This document shows positions 12,051 to 23,563 of a stretch of 64,000 nt of DNA, piece by piece; positions within the stretch are counted from its first letter, which is position 1, and every line of letters starts with the position of its first letter. Position numbers and translations under genes: made by a program. Origin of the DNA: Agelaius tricolor (Eukaryota > Chordata > Aves > Passeriformes > Icteridae); NCBI GenBank assembly GCA_023055355.1, contig JALJCS010000007.1, positions 4,204,001-4,268,000 of the forward strand. Direction: 5' to 3'. Below the pieces are notes generated by a model. That model was not told the DNA's origin. It saw nothing but the letters and a program-made list of their open reading frames with translations, and did no database searches.

Positions 12051-13975
12051 TGTCAATGGCAGCTGGGTGGCAAAACTATTGTATGTGGTGCTCAAAGGTG
12101 CAACATGGTGATCAGTGTGGGATCAAAATCAGTCTGAGGGAACAGAGGAGATCAGAGAAGGGGCAGAACACTCTAATTTTTCTTCTGTCTTTGTGGGGAT
12201 GCTCCAAAGCCCATTTCAGTCTTCTCAATGCATGGACAAAAGAGGCAGCACTGACACAAGCCCTCCTCAATGCAGTTTTGTCTCCATAAAATTCCATCTT
12301 AATTTTGATTTCATCCTTTAAACTAACCAAAATTTAGGTGCCATTAGATGAGGACTGGTGCTTCAAAATACTGTTTTGTCTTAACATATGAAATTTGCTC
12401 TTTACTATAATAATTTTCTGTTTCACCTTGCAACAATAAAAAAATAAGACCTGAAGATGTTTGTAGATAGAAATCACAGTTTATTGGAATAAATAAAGAA
12501 TATGAGAATGTAGTTTTAAAAAATAAGAGATGCCCAGAGACTTAGAGAATAATAAACAATAAAAGTTGCAAGGAAGAGATTTCATAGTTTGCTTAAAGAC
12601 AGCATTTCTTTCTCCATTTATGTACTAGTTAAAACAATTAATAAAGGTAAATATTTATCTACTGTATATATTTCATAATACTTTGCATCACTTGGAAATA
12701 AAATGAGTTCTCCATGTTCCCCAAATCTGATTTGAACAAAGAAAAATTAATAGAGGCTTCATCTACAACAAATGAATTATTTATTGAAAGGAAATTTTAG
12801 GGTTTAGAAAGGTGATAGGAACCAATCTATAAAAATTACATTCTCAAAATCAAAGCTATTTAATCTTGCCTTCATAGAGGCCCATAAAAAGTAAATACCA
12901 CCAAAATCTGAACCTCAAAACAGGGTGTTTTAACCTTCCAGGTCATTCCTTTGTGCATGAGTGACACCAACACCTGCTCATCCCCTTTTCCAATATGACC
13001 CCCAAGCACATAGATTAGCAAAGGTAAATATGAAATCTGCATGAAATCTGCTCTATTTCTGAAAGAGTTTTGTGCAAGCAGACCCTGTCTCCAGTGCACA
13101 CAGGTGTAAGTGCTCGATAAACAGAGCCACAGCTGCCACCAGCCTGGAGTGAACAAACAGAGCAGGTTTCTGAGTATTTAACAGTCACCTAAGCGACCAG
13201 AGCAACACACCTCTGAAGCTGACAGTGCTAAAGCTGCCCTTGGAATTAAACACCACGTGAGGCTCATTTAGAGCACTTTCCCCTCAGACTTGCAGCTGCC
13301 AGAGCAAGGCAGGTGGGATGTGGTAAGGTGGGTACAACATCTGAAGTGTCACCTTCTGCCATCAGCTGGGACCCTTCAGTTTTGCCTTGCTGCAGGTTTT
13401 TGGCAATGAGCTGGGGGGATTTGGCCACTGAGAATCGTGTTCTATAATTTCCTGGTTGCCACATCACCATCAGCCAGTATTTCATCTGTATCCCCAAAAC
13501 TCAGATTTAGAGGTGAGAGTTTCAGAGATATTTCCAACAGGATGTTCATCATTCAGGAGAGATTTGGGGCAGAGTGATTTATTGTCCCACTATGTGCAGC
13601 AAGAGGAGCAATATTGATCTCTGCTCTTCCAGTGAGGATAGCAATGGGGAGGAGGAAGGTGGCAACGTCTTCTGCAAGACAGAATAACCACTGCACAAAG
13701 TACACAAATCAGGCAAGGTGATTCTCAGGTGATTTTTTTCAGGTGGTTCTCACCCCCAATTGGGCTCAAATGACAGACACCAAGAATGTTTTACTGTCAA
13801 CACAATGGTACCTCTGGCATGCAGAAGTTCTGCTGCTTTTTCAGTTGTGCTGCAGTGACCTATATATGGCCTCTTAATTTGATGGTGGATGAAAGAGTAA
13901 AAAAAAAAAAACACAAAACCTACTTTATGGTTAAAATATTTATTTAAAATAAAGTATTTCCTCAAATTAGAAGAG
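12051..13975. other. Unique AT-rich sequence, no gene seen
   Basis: No repeat family or coding signal is recognised. An A run lies at 13899-13910. Short open frames have no recognisable domain. Confidence 0.5.
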
Positions 13976-14545
13976 TCTGGGGTGCTGTGTCCAGCTCTGG
14001 CTCCTCAGCACAGCAGGGCCAGGAGCTCCTGGAGCTGAGCAAGGGCCTGGAGCAGCTCCGTGCCCAGGAAAGGCTGAGGGAGCTGGGGCTGCTCAGCCTG
14101 GAGAGGAGCCCCAGGGAGAGAGAGGGGCCTCAGCCCTGCCTGGCCCTGCCTGGCCCTGGGTCTGTCCCTGTCTGTCCCTGTGTCTGTCCCTGGCTGTCCC
14201 TGGCTGTCCCTGTGTCTGTCCCTGTGTCTGTCCCTGTGTCTGTCCCTGTGTGCAGAGGTCAGAGCAGGCCCAGGCTCTGCTCCAGGCCCAGCAATGGCCC
14301 CAGAGCCACGGGCAGGGCCTGAGCCCAGCAATTCCCCTGCACAGGAGGCACAACTTCTGCCCTGGGCAGTGCCCAGCCCTGAGCAGAGCCCAGAGGGGCT
14401 CTGGGGGCTCCTCCTGGGGACATTCCAGAGCCATCTGGACCCAGCCCTGTGCCCTGTGCTCTGGGATGGCCCTACTGGAGCAGGGAGGTGGCACCAGGGA
14501 CCCACTGTGGGCCCTTCCAGCCTGATCCATTCTGTGATGATGTGA
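13976..14545 (+). mobile_element. GC-rich CR1 LINE with internal minisatellite
   Basis: It opens with GGTGCTGTGTCCAGCTCTGG, passes through GAGCAGCTCCGTGCCCAGGAAAGGCTGAGGGAGCTGGGG and ends in GGGCCCTTCCAGCCTGATCCATTCTGTGATGATG, the order expected of a sense CR1 3' region. The middle is replaced or expanded by a C-rich minisatellite at 14157-14251. Base composition is strikingly higher in GC than the flanks. A 232-codon open frame on the minus strand, the longest in the window, covers it; its Asp-Arg-His-Arg repeats are simply the antisense of the minisatellite. Confidence 0.85.
14157..14251. repeat. C-rich minisatellite (TGTCCCTGTGTC type)
   Basis: Roughly eight units of 10 to 12 bases built on TGTCCCTGTGTC and TGTCCCTGGC lie head to tail inside the CR1. 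The minus strand has GGG triplets every 7-9 bases, so a long-looped G-quadruplex is conceivable but not strongly predicted. Confidence 0.95.
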
Positions 14546-15892
14546 AAGGAAGCAAAATTAAACCTCTTCTCTTTCCTCTCCCCAGCTTGCTTATCAAACC
14601 ATGGCCAGGTAGGAATTACTGATTTTGTCACGCCGCTTCTGATCAGGATGCAAAACCCAACAGGCAGATTTCCAGAGGAATTAGCTCTGCATATACAATC
14701 CATTCAGTTCTGCAACAAAAGATTGATTTAAAACAGTAGGCGTGGAAGGCTGTCCAAAGATTCTTGTTACACAACTGCTTTCAAACCTCTGACACAACAA
14801 TGCACCATAATGGCCAGGCATTATTTGTTTAACTCTTTTGCTCTGGGTCCCTGCTGGGCCTACATTCATTTTTTGCCTTGGTTCCTGTGCCCTACATAGC
14901 ATCCACAGCAGCCATTTATCTGCAGCAATCCAGCTCAGAGTTTTTCTGGATTTTATGACAGCATTGCTTCAGATTAACTGCTCCCTATTCTTCTGTGAGC
15001 CAGTTAATCACTGTACAGCTTATTCTATTACTGGGTAATCAAAAAATTAACAGCAATCATCCTATAATGGCAATTCTGTCGCATTACATTAGTCAACTTC
15101 CTCTGTCCTGAGCTGCTCTTACACAAATTACTCCTTTTTTAATAATTTAATCTATTTTTTTATACTCTGAAGTATCTCTCACATTTTGATCCTGACCTAT
15201 AATGATTAGTTCAGGTAAATTATTTTCATAGCTATTCAAATTGCAAAAAAAAAGTCTCCTCATATTTGAAGTGGTTTCTTCTACCTAGACAATTTCATTC
15301 CCATTAAAACTTTGTGTTGGGCACCCAGGTGCTTCTTTTGGTAATTGATTTTTTGGTAATTAAGCATATTTGCTTTCCTCAAAATTGTCTCAAGCACTCT
15401 TCCAGCAGTAATATGGAGGTTACCTTTGTAAAGCTTCTCCTGCCCGCAGTTAATTCAGCAGTGACAAATTTCCCACAGCAAACAAGAGACTTGACATCAG
15501 TATTTCTAAACAGTTGCAGCTAATTACATGACAGGCCCTAATTAGAGCAACAGCATGACCTTCTGTGTGTAGATGCTCACAGAACTACATCTGAATTCAA
15601 ACAGAATTTCAAGAAGGCTGGAGACACAAAAACTTTCTTCCCATATCATACAGGCACACTCCACATCCCTTGGGATGCCTCAAATAAATTTATGCTGCAG
15701 TAAAGTCATATATTATGCTAATAAGAGGGTTCCAGATATTTTTTTTCCTAGACACCACTCAGGTGAGGAATTGGTGGCTCCAGACTCTTTCACAGCACAC
15801 ATGAACAAAAAAGCGATGGCTGACTTTCCCACCATCAGGCAAGCAAACAAAATCCAGTAATCCAATTGGTGATTGGAGGATGCTAAATTACA
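14546..15892. other. Unique sequence, possible conserved element
   Basis: There is no coding signal. The stretch 14580-15130 is of mixed composition with few low-complexity runs and several homeodomain-like words (CAGATTAACTG, CAGTTAATCACTG, GGTAATCAAAAAATTAAC at 14971-15051), which is the look of a vertebrate conserved non-coding element. This cannot be shown without an alignment. Confidence 0.35.
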
Positions 15893-16290
15893 AAACCATA
15901 GAATGGTTTGGGTTGGAAGGGATCTGGAAGATCCTCCAGTGCCACCCCTGCCATGGCAGGGACACCTTCCACTGTCCCAGGCTGCTCCCAGCCCCAGTGT
16001 CCAACCTGGCCTTGGGCACTGCCAGGGATCCAGGGGCAGCCCCAGCTGCTCTGGGCACCCTGTGCCAGGGCCTGCCCACCCTCACAAGGCCCCAGGGCCT
16101 GCCCACCCTCACAAGGAAGGATTTCTTCCTAATACCTGACCTAAATTTCCCCTCTTTTGATTTGAAGCCATTCCCTGTGTCCTGTCACTCCAGTTCCTGA
16201 TGCAGAGCCATCTCTGGCTTCCTTGTAGCCCCTTCAGACACTGGAAATTGCTCTGAGGTGTCCACACAACCTTCTCTTCTCCAGGCTGGG
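15893..16290 (-). mobile_element. CR1 LINE 3' region, antisense
   Basis: ACCATAGAATGGTTTGGGTTGGAAGGGATC, ATGGCAGGGACACCTTCCACTGTCCCAGGCTGCTCC, GGATTTCTTCCTAATACCTGACC and CCTTCTCTTCTCCAGGCTGG follow one another as in an antisense CR1. The match to consensus is close by eye, so it is younger than the copy at 1627. It contains a 27-base tandem duplication. Confidence 0.93.
16065..16116. repeat. 27-bp tandem duplication inside CR1
   Basis: CCAGGGCCTGCCCACCCTCA with following CAAGG occurs twice head to tail with a period of 27. Related CR1 copies have it once, so it arose after insertion. Confidence 0.93.
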
Positions 16291-19200
16291 CCACCAAGCA
16301 GATTCACAGGGTTCAGGAAATAGGGAATTACAATGACAATTCCTCTACCAAACCCTAGAAAACCACCTAATACCCTAAAGTAAACATACATATCTGACCA
16401 CCTTGTTGTTGTTGCTCTTCCCATTTTAAAAGGAAGGAATGAGGATGGCAGGCAACTCAGATGCACCTATGATGTTAAGATGTCCTCAAGAATGACAGGA
16501 AGAGTTTCAGCTAAAATCACTCATCAAGGGTGAAACTAAAAGGTTAAAATCTCTGCTGCTCAGCCCCTTAAAAATGCAAATCAATAACAACCCCACAGAA
16601 GTTACTGAAGGTAGCAATGGTTATTGGTTATCCTCCTCTATTGTTTCATCTCATTTTGAAGGTGTCATGTGCTATTTGTTTAAAAAAAATCATTGCATCA
16701 AGGTATATATTTTTTTCACAATTTTATTATTTTTTTTTTTAGTATTTTTTGTGAATTAAGTAATTGAAGCATCCAGTTAACATGAATTTGAATTGTTTTT
16801 ATCTCACTTCAATATTTTCATGTCTCTATTAGCAGAAATAGAAAACAGTTTCTTGATATGACATAGTTATGTGACTGAGCTTTCAAGACAGATGTGTCTT
16901 GGAAACTTGAAGAAAAGAAGGGACTTCAAGCAAAACCTTTCTGTGCTGCTCATTTTCATAGTGAGTAACCTTAAACCACCCTAAACTGAAGCAAATATGC
17001 TTTAATTCTTGTCAAAAGTGATTGCTTTACTACTAAGAGTCTCTTATTAAAAATGCAGAGTAGATGAAGGAATTTGCAAATGTTATTAAAGGTGAAGTTG
17101 AATTAAAGAATGAAGACTCCAGTGCAAGGAGGCACTTAATCATCTGCTGAGGGTCTGCAGTGGTTGTGGCTGCTTCCCTAAGTCTGATTCTATGTCCTGA
17201 ACAGCAGCACTTCTATTTTTTTCTGTTTAAATTGTATGAGAATTCCATGCAGAGAGAGAACACAGACCCTGCTGTATACCTGACAGCCATTTTCAAATTG
17301 CATTTAATGACATGACAAATGGTCTGTAATATCTGTGAGAATGATTTTAAAGGGTTTGCTCAGTAATCCCATTATCTTGATTAGGCTGCTATGATAAGCA
17401 TCTTTTAAAAATCTTATTTGCCCCTGGATTTTCCTTTGTAGTTTCATTGCACTTTGAATTGAATTGCATGCATCATCTTTCTGCCACAGCTTCCTATTTT
17501 ATTCCAGCAATTTTGGATGTTATTGCCCCCTTGGCATCCCCAGATGTGCACTTGCAGATTTCACTGCCTTGTTGGATGTGCTTTCCCCTAGGTCATTGCT
17601 GCACTAGGACAGATTCACTGCAGGAAAGAAATGGACACATTTGAGCTCTTCAAGCCTTAGAAAAAATGTGTTCTGCCTATGATTGTGCAAAAATAAAACA
17701 AAATTAAGAGGTATACCGGTGATATTACTCTCTAAGGATAGAGATTCTTAAATCCCCTGGGTAAGAAGCAGTTTCAGTTTGTGCTGTAACCTGGTAATGC
17801 ACAGCCATGTATCATTGTGCACCACACCCCTGAGGAATCATGGAATCACACAGGACCTGGAGACCTTACAAGCTTTCCTCTGCAGGATCCTGACAGGGGC
17901 AGGTATGAGCAGAATTCATAGTGACAGAAAAAACCCAGAGTTTCAGCACAGGCATTATTCCAGCAGTGTGGTCAGCAGTGCCTCCATAAGATGACCTGGG
18001 AAAGGATATGATTCCTTCTGAGGGCACCAAGGATGGGATCAACTTCTTAAAAATGGACAGGCACACATCCATGTGCACAGCTGCTCCAGAAGGCAGGACC
18101 CACAGGAAATATTGGCACTAATCTATTGCTGGGTGTTCAGGGCAGGGAGCAGGAAGAGGACAAAAAATATCAACTTACATCAGCTGGTGGGAGTGCACCA
18201 TGAGCCTTTTCATGATATCCTAGAATATCCTGATTTCCAAGGGGCCCATAAGAATAATTACAGGCCACCTCCTGATCCTGTACAGGACACCCCAAGTATC
18301 CCACCCTGTGCCTAAAAACATTGTCCAGACATTTTTGAAAGCCAGTAAATAAGTCCCCCCAAAAAACCATCATGAAGGAGGACCCTGAGCAGGCATTCAG
18401 AAGTCTGTTGAGGTCACATGTACAGGACTGTGAGGTATTATTGGTACAGAAGAAACTACAAGGAAAACGCTAGGGGAGGCAGAGAAGAGAAATCACCACA
18501 GGGAGCACTCCTAGAAACTCTCAGGCTGCCATGGCTGTGGTTATTTAGGATGCCACACATGAGGTAAATCTGCATCACTTACAGAAAGCAAACCTTTGGC
18601 ATCTTCTTAGCTGCCTACAAGGCCAGTTGTGTGACCTCATCTCAGATTTTGAGACATTAAAAGGTGGAGGAAATACATGGAGATGCCAGCATCTCCATGG
18701 GAATAATCAGCCCCAGCAGAGATTCAGTCAGGGTGAAGTTTTTCAGCTCTTCTGCTCAGAGCAGTGAGCACCAACCCTTTGCAAACTTGAGGTCCAGGTG
18801 GCTCCTCTTCAGTGCCAAGCTCTTATGGGAAGTCTGGTTCTGAGTTTTCAGGAGAGGAACACTGCATTCTTCACAATATTAGTGTCTAATTAAAAACGAG
18901 TTTACCGAAAGTGGAAACATTCAATAAAAAAAGCAAAATTAGAAATCACCTACAGGTGTACTGGTGCCAGAGCAGTCTGCCCTGAAACCCCTCTTGTTCT
19001 GATGCATACCTATCACCACACAGCCTCAGAGAGCTCAGAAAGATGATATTTCTAAGTTACACACAACTTCCCATGAGTGGTTTGCATTAAAACCAAGTCA
19101 GCAGCTGAGATGGGGATGACCTTTCGAACATAACCACTGCTCCCCTCACAAGTAATTTCTCTAGAGCTACATTTCCCTGCTTTATCTTAGCAGATGATAC

Positions 19201-22200
19201 TATTGCTACTGCCAGTGCTACTCTAAAATTCCTTTTATCTATTTTTGAGCTGTTATGTGCCTAATAATTATAATGTAAATGTGCTTTCATAGCTACTGGG
19301 CAATTCTTGTTTTTTCTCTCTTCATAATAAATTACTCATATTAAATTACAAACAGCAGCCTGAGGCTGTAGAGTTGATACCCAGAGGCTATTAAAAACTT
19401 TCAACCTCATGTCTGACAACTGGGGAGTTAAACAAACATCCTCACATATGCTACAGTTACAATAAAAGAGATAATTATCTTTGTATTATAAAGGATGTTA
19501 ACTACCCCACAAATTTATTTTTCTTAACATTTTATGAGGATGCAGAGCTACATTTTACAGCTTTTACTTTTTGTTTTCATTACTGTATGGTTTGTAACAA
19601 CATCTCACAAGCCTAAAAAAAAATTATAGCTTTGGATTTTTTTACATTGGTAAAGGAATATTCACTGCCTCTAAATTCCTCACTCTTCCTCAGTTTCCAA
19701 TGGTGCTAAAGGACTGCAATAGTTATTTTCAAGGCTTTCTTCTTAGTGGATGATATCATAGACTTCAACTAACATTTTTATTTTTACTATTTCATACTGT
19801 TTCAGTTAACCAGTGTGAGGAACCTGAGGTTGCATACAAATTTAAATCAGATTCATTTTTTTTTCTCATTCCCAAGCGATCAAGAGTCTCTTCAGGCTGG
19901 AACAAAAATAAACACATTTCAAATGTCTGAAACACTGGGCAAGCTAATGGGCGTAAAAATGCTTGTTATTAAAATAAATGCAACTTTCTGGGGCAAACAA
20001 AACTGTAGCCTATAAATAGATTAACCCTGACAAATTAAGCAGGTGCAGGAAAGCTGTAGAGCCTGTGATGTAGCTGCTGAAAGCAAGAAAGGAATCATCT
20101 GATGGAGATAAGACAATTGTTTCATGCTTCCAAGTACTCTTAAAGAGCTGTTTGATTTGAAACCTACTGAGATGATTAAAAAGCACCTACCAGGCCTTTT
20201 TATCCTTATTTTCATGGGAATAGACAAATATAATGTCACAACATAATGTTCAATAGAAATGCAGATTAAAGTGATGGTGTTTCTGTGCAAAACATTTTGC
20301 CTATATTTATCCATGGTGCCCCATCTTATCAATTCACCAAAGTGTTTGAACACCTTTTTATTAAAAAATAACATCTGTGAGGTACATCTATTTTGATTTG
20401 GTATTGAATATTTACACTGCTCTGCTGGACATTTAGACTGCAAATATTGGATGTTTACATTGCAAGCACGAAAATAGACCCTGAAAATGTTAGAAAATGT
20501 GGATTTTTTTTTTGTTCCTTCTCTGGAAGAACAGCTGTTCTCTGAGCCAAAACTACACAGGGATCTGAAAATCTGAGAGAAAAAATATCTCTCCTCTGTG
20601 ACTTAGTTTTCATCTCAATTGCTGGGAGGAAGGGGAAGGACATGGGGGGGAAGGCAAAACAACATGGGAGAGAATGATGGTTTAGGTAGACAATAAAAAT
20701 AAATACTTTTATACAAATAGTCCTTATTGTTAGAAAGTAAATTAGCTAAATATGGTGGAGATTACATATCTACATAGTTTTCACCTTCTTCCTGACATTC
20801 TGCAGAGATGTGAACATTCTCCTCAAGGAAAAACATCACAAACAAAGAACAAAAGGTCAAAAATACCAAGTGGTAAATGAAAAATATTTGGGAAAAAAAT
20901 GTACTGTAAAAATAAGTTGTTATGAGCTCGTTTGGCAGAAAAACTTAATTTTATCCCTGTTATTCTGTAGGAAGCAAATGAACCCACAGTATATAAAATA
21001 CAAGCTATTCTTATGAAATAAAGGATTCTTAAAATAGAATAAAGCAATTTCAATCTGTTAGACCAAGAGAGAAAATAAAAATATGTGTGGTCAGTAGGAA
21101 AAGGGGGTATTTTTTCCCTTAATATTTCCCTAATAGATTATTCCAAACATGTTAACCTTCTTGCAAGAAATCTAGGTGACTCTAGAAAGATTATGCAAAT
21201 AATTATTCCATTTCTGTTCTTTTTTTGGTGAAGTATCTCCACCATTTTTAATGTAGCAAAGTCCCAGCAGCCCATATCTCTACCACACAGCTGGGAAGCA
21301 TATCTAAAGGATTATGCATAATGTGCATGTGAGCCCATGAAGCAAATGCATTTATTCAGGACTGAAAAGAAGTAGGAAAGCTTTACTTCCCCAGCCACAC
21401 AGAAAAATGACTTAAATTAATTTCTGTTTCTTGTCCATCCTTTCCCCCAAATCCCAACCTCTTGCTACCTGCACCTCCATTTTCATGGCAAGGTTAAAAG
21501 CATCACCAAACCCACCCTGCTCCCTGCCAAGCCAGTGAAGATTTGAAAAGGCTTTTTTTCTTTTTTTTTTTTTGGTGGATTCTGGATGGTTTTTTTCCTT
21601 AAAACTAGATGGATGGACAGAATCTTTTCTTCCCTCCTCCTCCTTAGGTAAGCATTTGTCACTGACATTTGTGAGAGTTGCAGGCTCCCATCAAGACAAG
21701 GCTGCTGTGGATACTGGCAGGTGTGAATGCAAGGGAATAATTCATTCTCCTCAGACTTATTCCTGGGCAAGAAAATGTGCAAATGCTCTTCTAAACCCAG
21801 GACTACACATAAGGAAGGAAAAAAAAAAAAAAAAGAAACCAAACCCAGCAGAGTGCTGCTTTTGAAAGGATAGTTTATCCCAAACAATATTTTGCATCAC
21901 TCATCGCTATTTAAAAAAAAAAAATTATTACCATAGATAGGACAATCCCTTAAATATGGTGCCCAGACTTCTACTTTTATGGCATTTAATTTTCTTTAAG
22001 TGTTTCTCTCCAGTGCCAGAAGTCCTCAAGGAATGTGAATGTGGGTGGGCTTGAATCCCACTTTGCTAACAGCTGGGTTTAAAATTTGAGAATTCAAAGT
22101 TGTCCAAGTATTAAGGAATGGCAGCTGGTTGGATTTTTTGTATTAATTTCTATTCTTTGGGTTCCCCGCAGAGTTTAACTCACACCTTGTGCATCAGCAG

Positions 22201-22930
22201 TGACACCAGCTAGAGAAAAATGAGTTTTTGTTTTGGGGCAAATTGAAACAGAAGATTTTGAACTGAGTAGTTCATGTGCTGATAGCAATCAAGTCAAGAT
22301 AACACAAAGCCTGCACACCTCCTCAGCTTGCTGCCACAACTGGAACAACTGGTGTCCCAGAGGGCAAGGGACATCCTAACTGCTCTGAATAATGCTGAAC
22401 TGCTAAGGCAGGAGATTTCCCCACCTAAGAGTTCATGCAGAGACATGAATTTCCCTTTTGCACTTCTACATCAGATTTTTCTGGTGTCTTATTGCATAAT
22501 TTTCACCTGTGGCTTCACTTTTCTTCCCAATACCCTAAAAAGACAGCAAGTGACTAAAAGGCTGCCTACAAGAGCCTAGCAGACCCAATTTGTGCCCATT
22601 TGTGAGCCCCTAAATGTCACCCAGTAGAAGTGTGGATTCCCTGCTGTGAATATCACTCTCCTGCCAGGAAATCTGCCTTGCTGTCCTTCTCAGATCCCTC
22701 TGAGGTGTAATCCCAGAAAGTGCTTAGCTGACACCTCTGTTGTTCAGCTTTTTGAATCTCTTTTAGAGTTCTTGCTCTTTTCATCTATTTTAAGAAAAAT
22801 TCATGGCCAATAACATCATCACCAGGCTTTTGAAAATGACCAAACTGGGTCTGTTTTCAGTTGTTCACCTCTCACATTGAACTGCCCACAAAGGAAATTA
22901 ACCCACCAGGGATCATCTGGTGGATGAGAG
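16291..22930. other. Long unique stretch, no gene seen
   Basis: About 6.6 kb of mostly AT-rich sequence. The longest clean open frame is 140 codons on the minus strand (20021-20443); it has no recognisable motif, and a frame of this length is expected by chance in AT-rich DNA of this size. A piece at about 18300-18350 weakly resembles antisense CR1. The stretch 19170-19520 looks like a conserved non-coding element. A-runs lie at 21820-21834 and 21912-21923. Confidence 0.5.
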
Positions 22931-23563
22931 GCTGGACATGCCCTGTCCATGGGTGCTGGGACACAGAAATCCCCTTGTGCTGGGCTGATCCCACAGTCTG
23001 GGCTGCAGATGAGGGGGAAATTCTGTCCCTGTTCCCTGCTCAGGTGATTCCCCACCTGCAGAGCTGCCCCAGGCCTGGCCCAGCCCAGGGAGGAGCTGGA
23101 GCTGCTGCAGAGAGCCCAGAGGAGGCTCCAGGATGGGCAGAGGGATGGAGCAGCTCTGCTGGGAGGAAAGGCTGGCACAGCTGGGATTGTTCACCTGCAC
23201 AGGAGAAGCTTTGGGCTGAGCTCAGGGTGGCCTTGCAGGGCCTGCAGGAGCCTCAGGAAAGCTGGAGAGAGACAATTTCCAGGGGATGCAGGGACAGCAC
23301 TCAGGGAATGGCTTCACACTGATAGAAGGAAGGCCTGTATTGGATATTAGGAAGGAATTGTTCCCTGTGATGGAAATGAGGGGCTGGGATGGAATTCCCA
23401 GAGCAGCTGGGGCTGCCCCTGGATCCCTGGCAGTGCCCAAGGCCAGGTTGGACACTGGGGCTGGAGCAGCCTGGGGCAGTGGAAGGTGTCCCTGCCATGG
23501 CAGGGGATGTGGAATCAGATGATCCTTCAAGTCTCTTCCATCCTATGATCCTCTGATGACCCC
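22931..23563 (+). mobile_element. Long CR1 LINE 3' region, sense
   Basis: It runs from GGCTGGACATG through GGAAATTCTGTCCCTGTTCCC, GGAGGAGCTGGAGCTGCTGCAGAG, GAAGCTTTGGGCTGAGCTCAGG and CAGGGAATGGCTTCACACTG, to GATCCTTCAAGTCTCTTCCATCCTATGATCC. The GAAGCTTTGGGCTGAGCTCAGG block is shared almost unchanged with copies at 26467 (inverted) and 49184 (direct). Several overlapping open frames here (up to 162 codons) belong to the LINE. Confidence 0.95.

Noticed and set aside
14005..14703. Minus-strand open frame of 232 codons, the longest in the window
   Set aside because: It is the antisense of a GC-rich CR1 and its minisatellite; overlapping frames on both strands are open for the same compositional reason, and its Asp-Arg-His-Arg repeats come from the 12-base unit.
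18135..18350. Weak resemblance to an antisense CR1 (ACATTGTCCAGACATTTTTGAAAGCC)
   Set aside because: Only one short phrase resembles CR1 text; too little to call without a profile search.
20021..20443. Minus-strand open frame of 140 codons in unique sequence
   Set aside because: No motif is recognised, and about one or two frames of this length are expected by chance in AT-rich DNA of this size.
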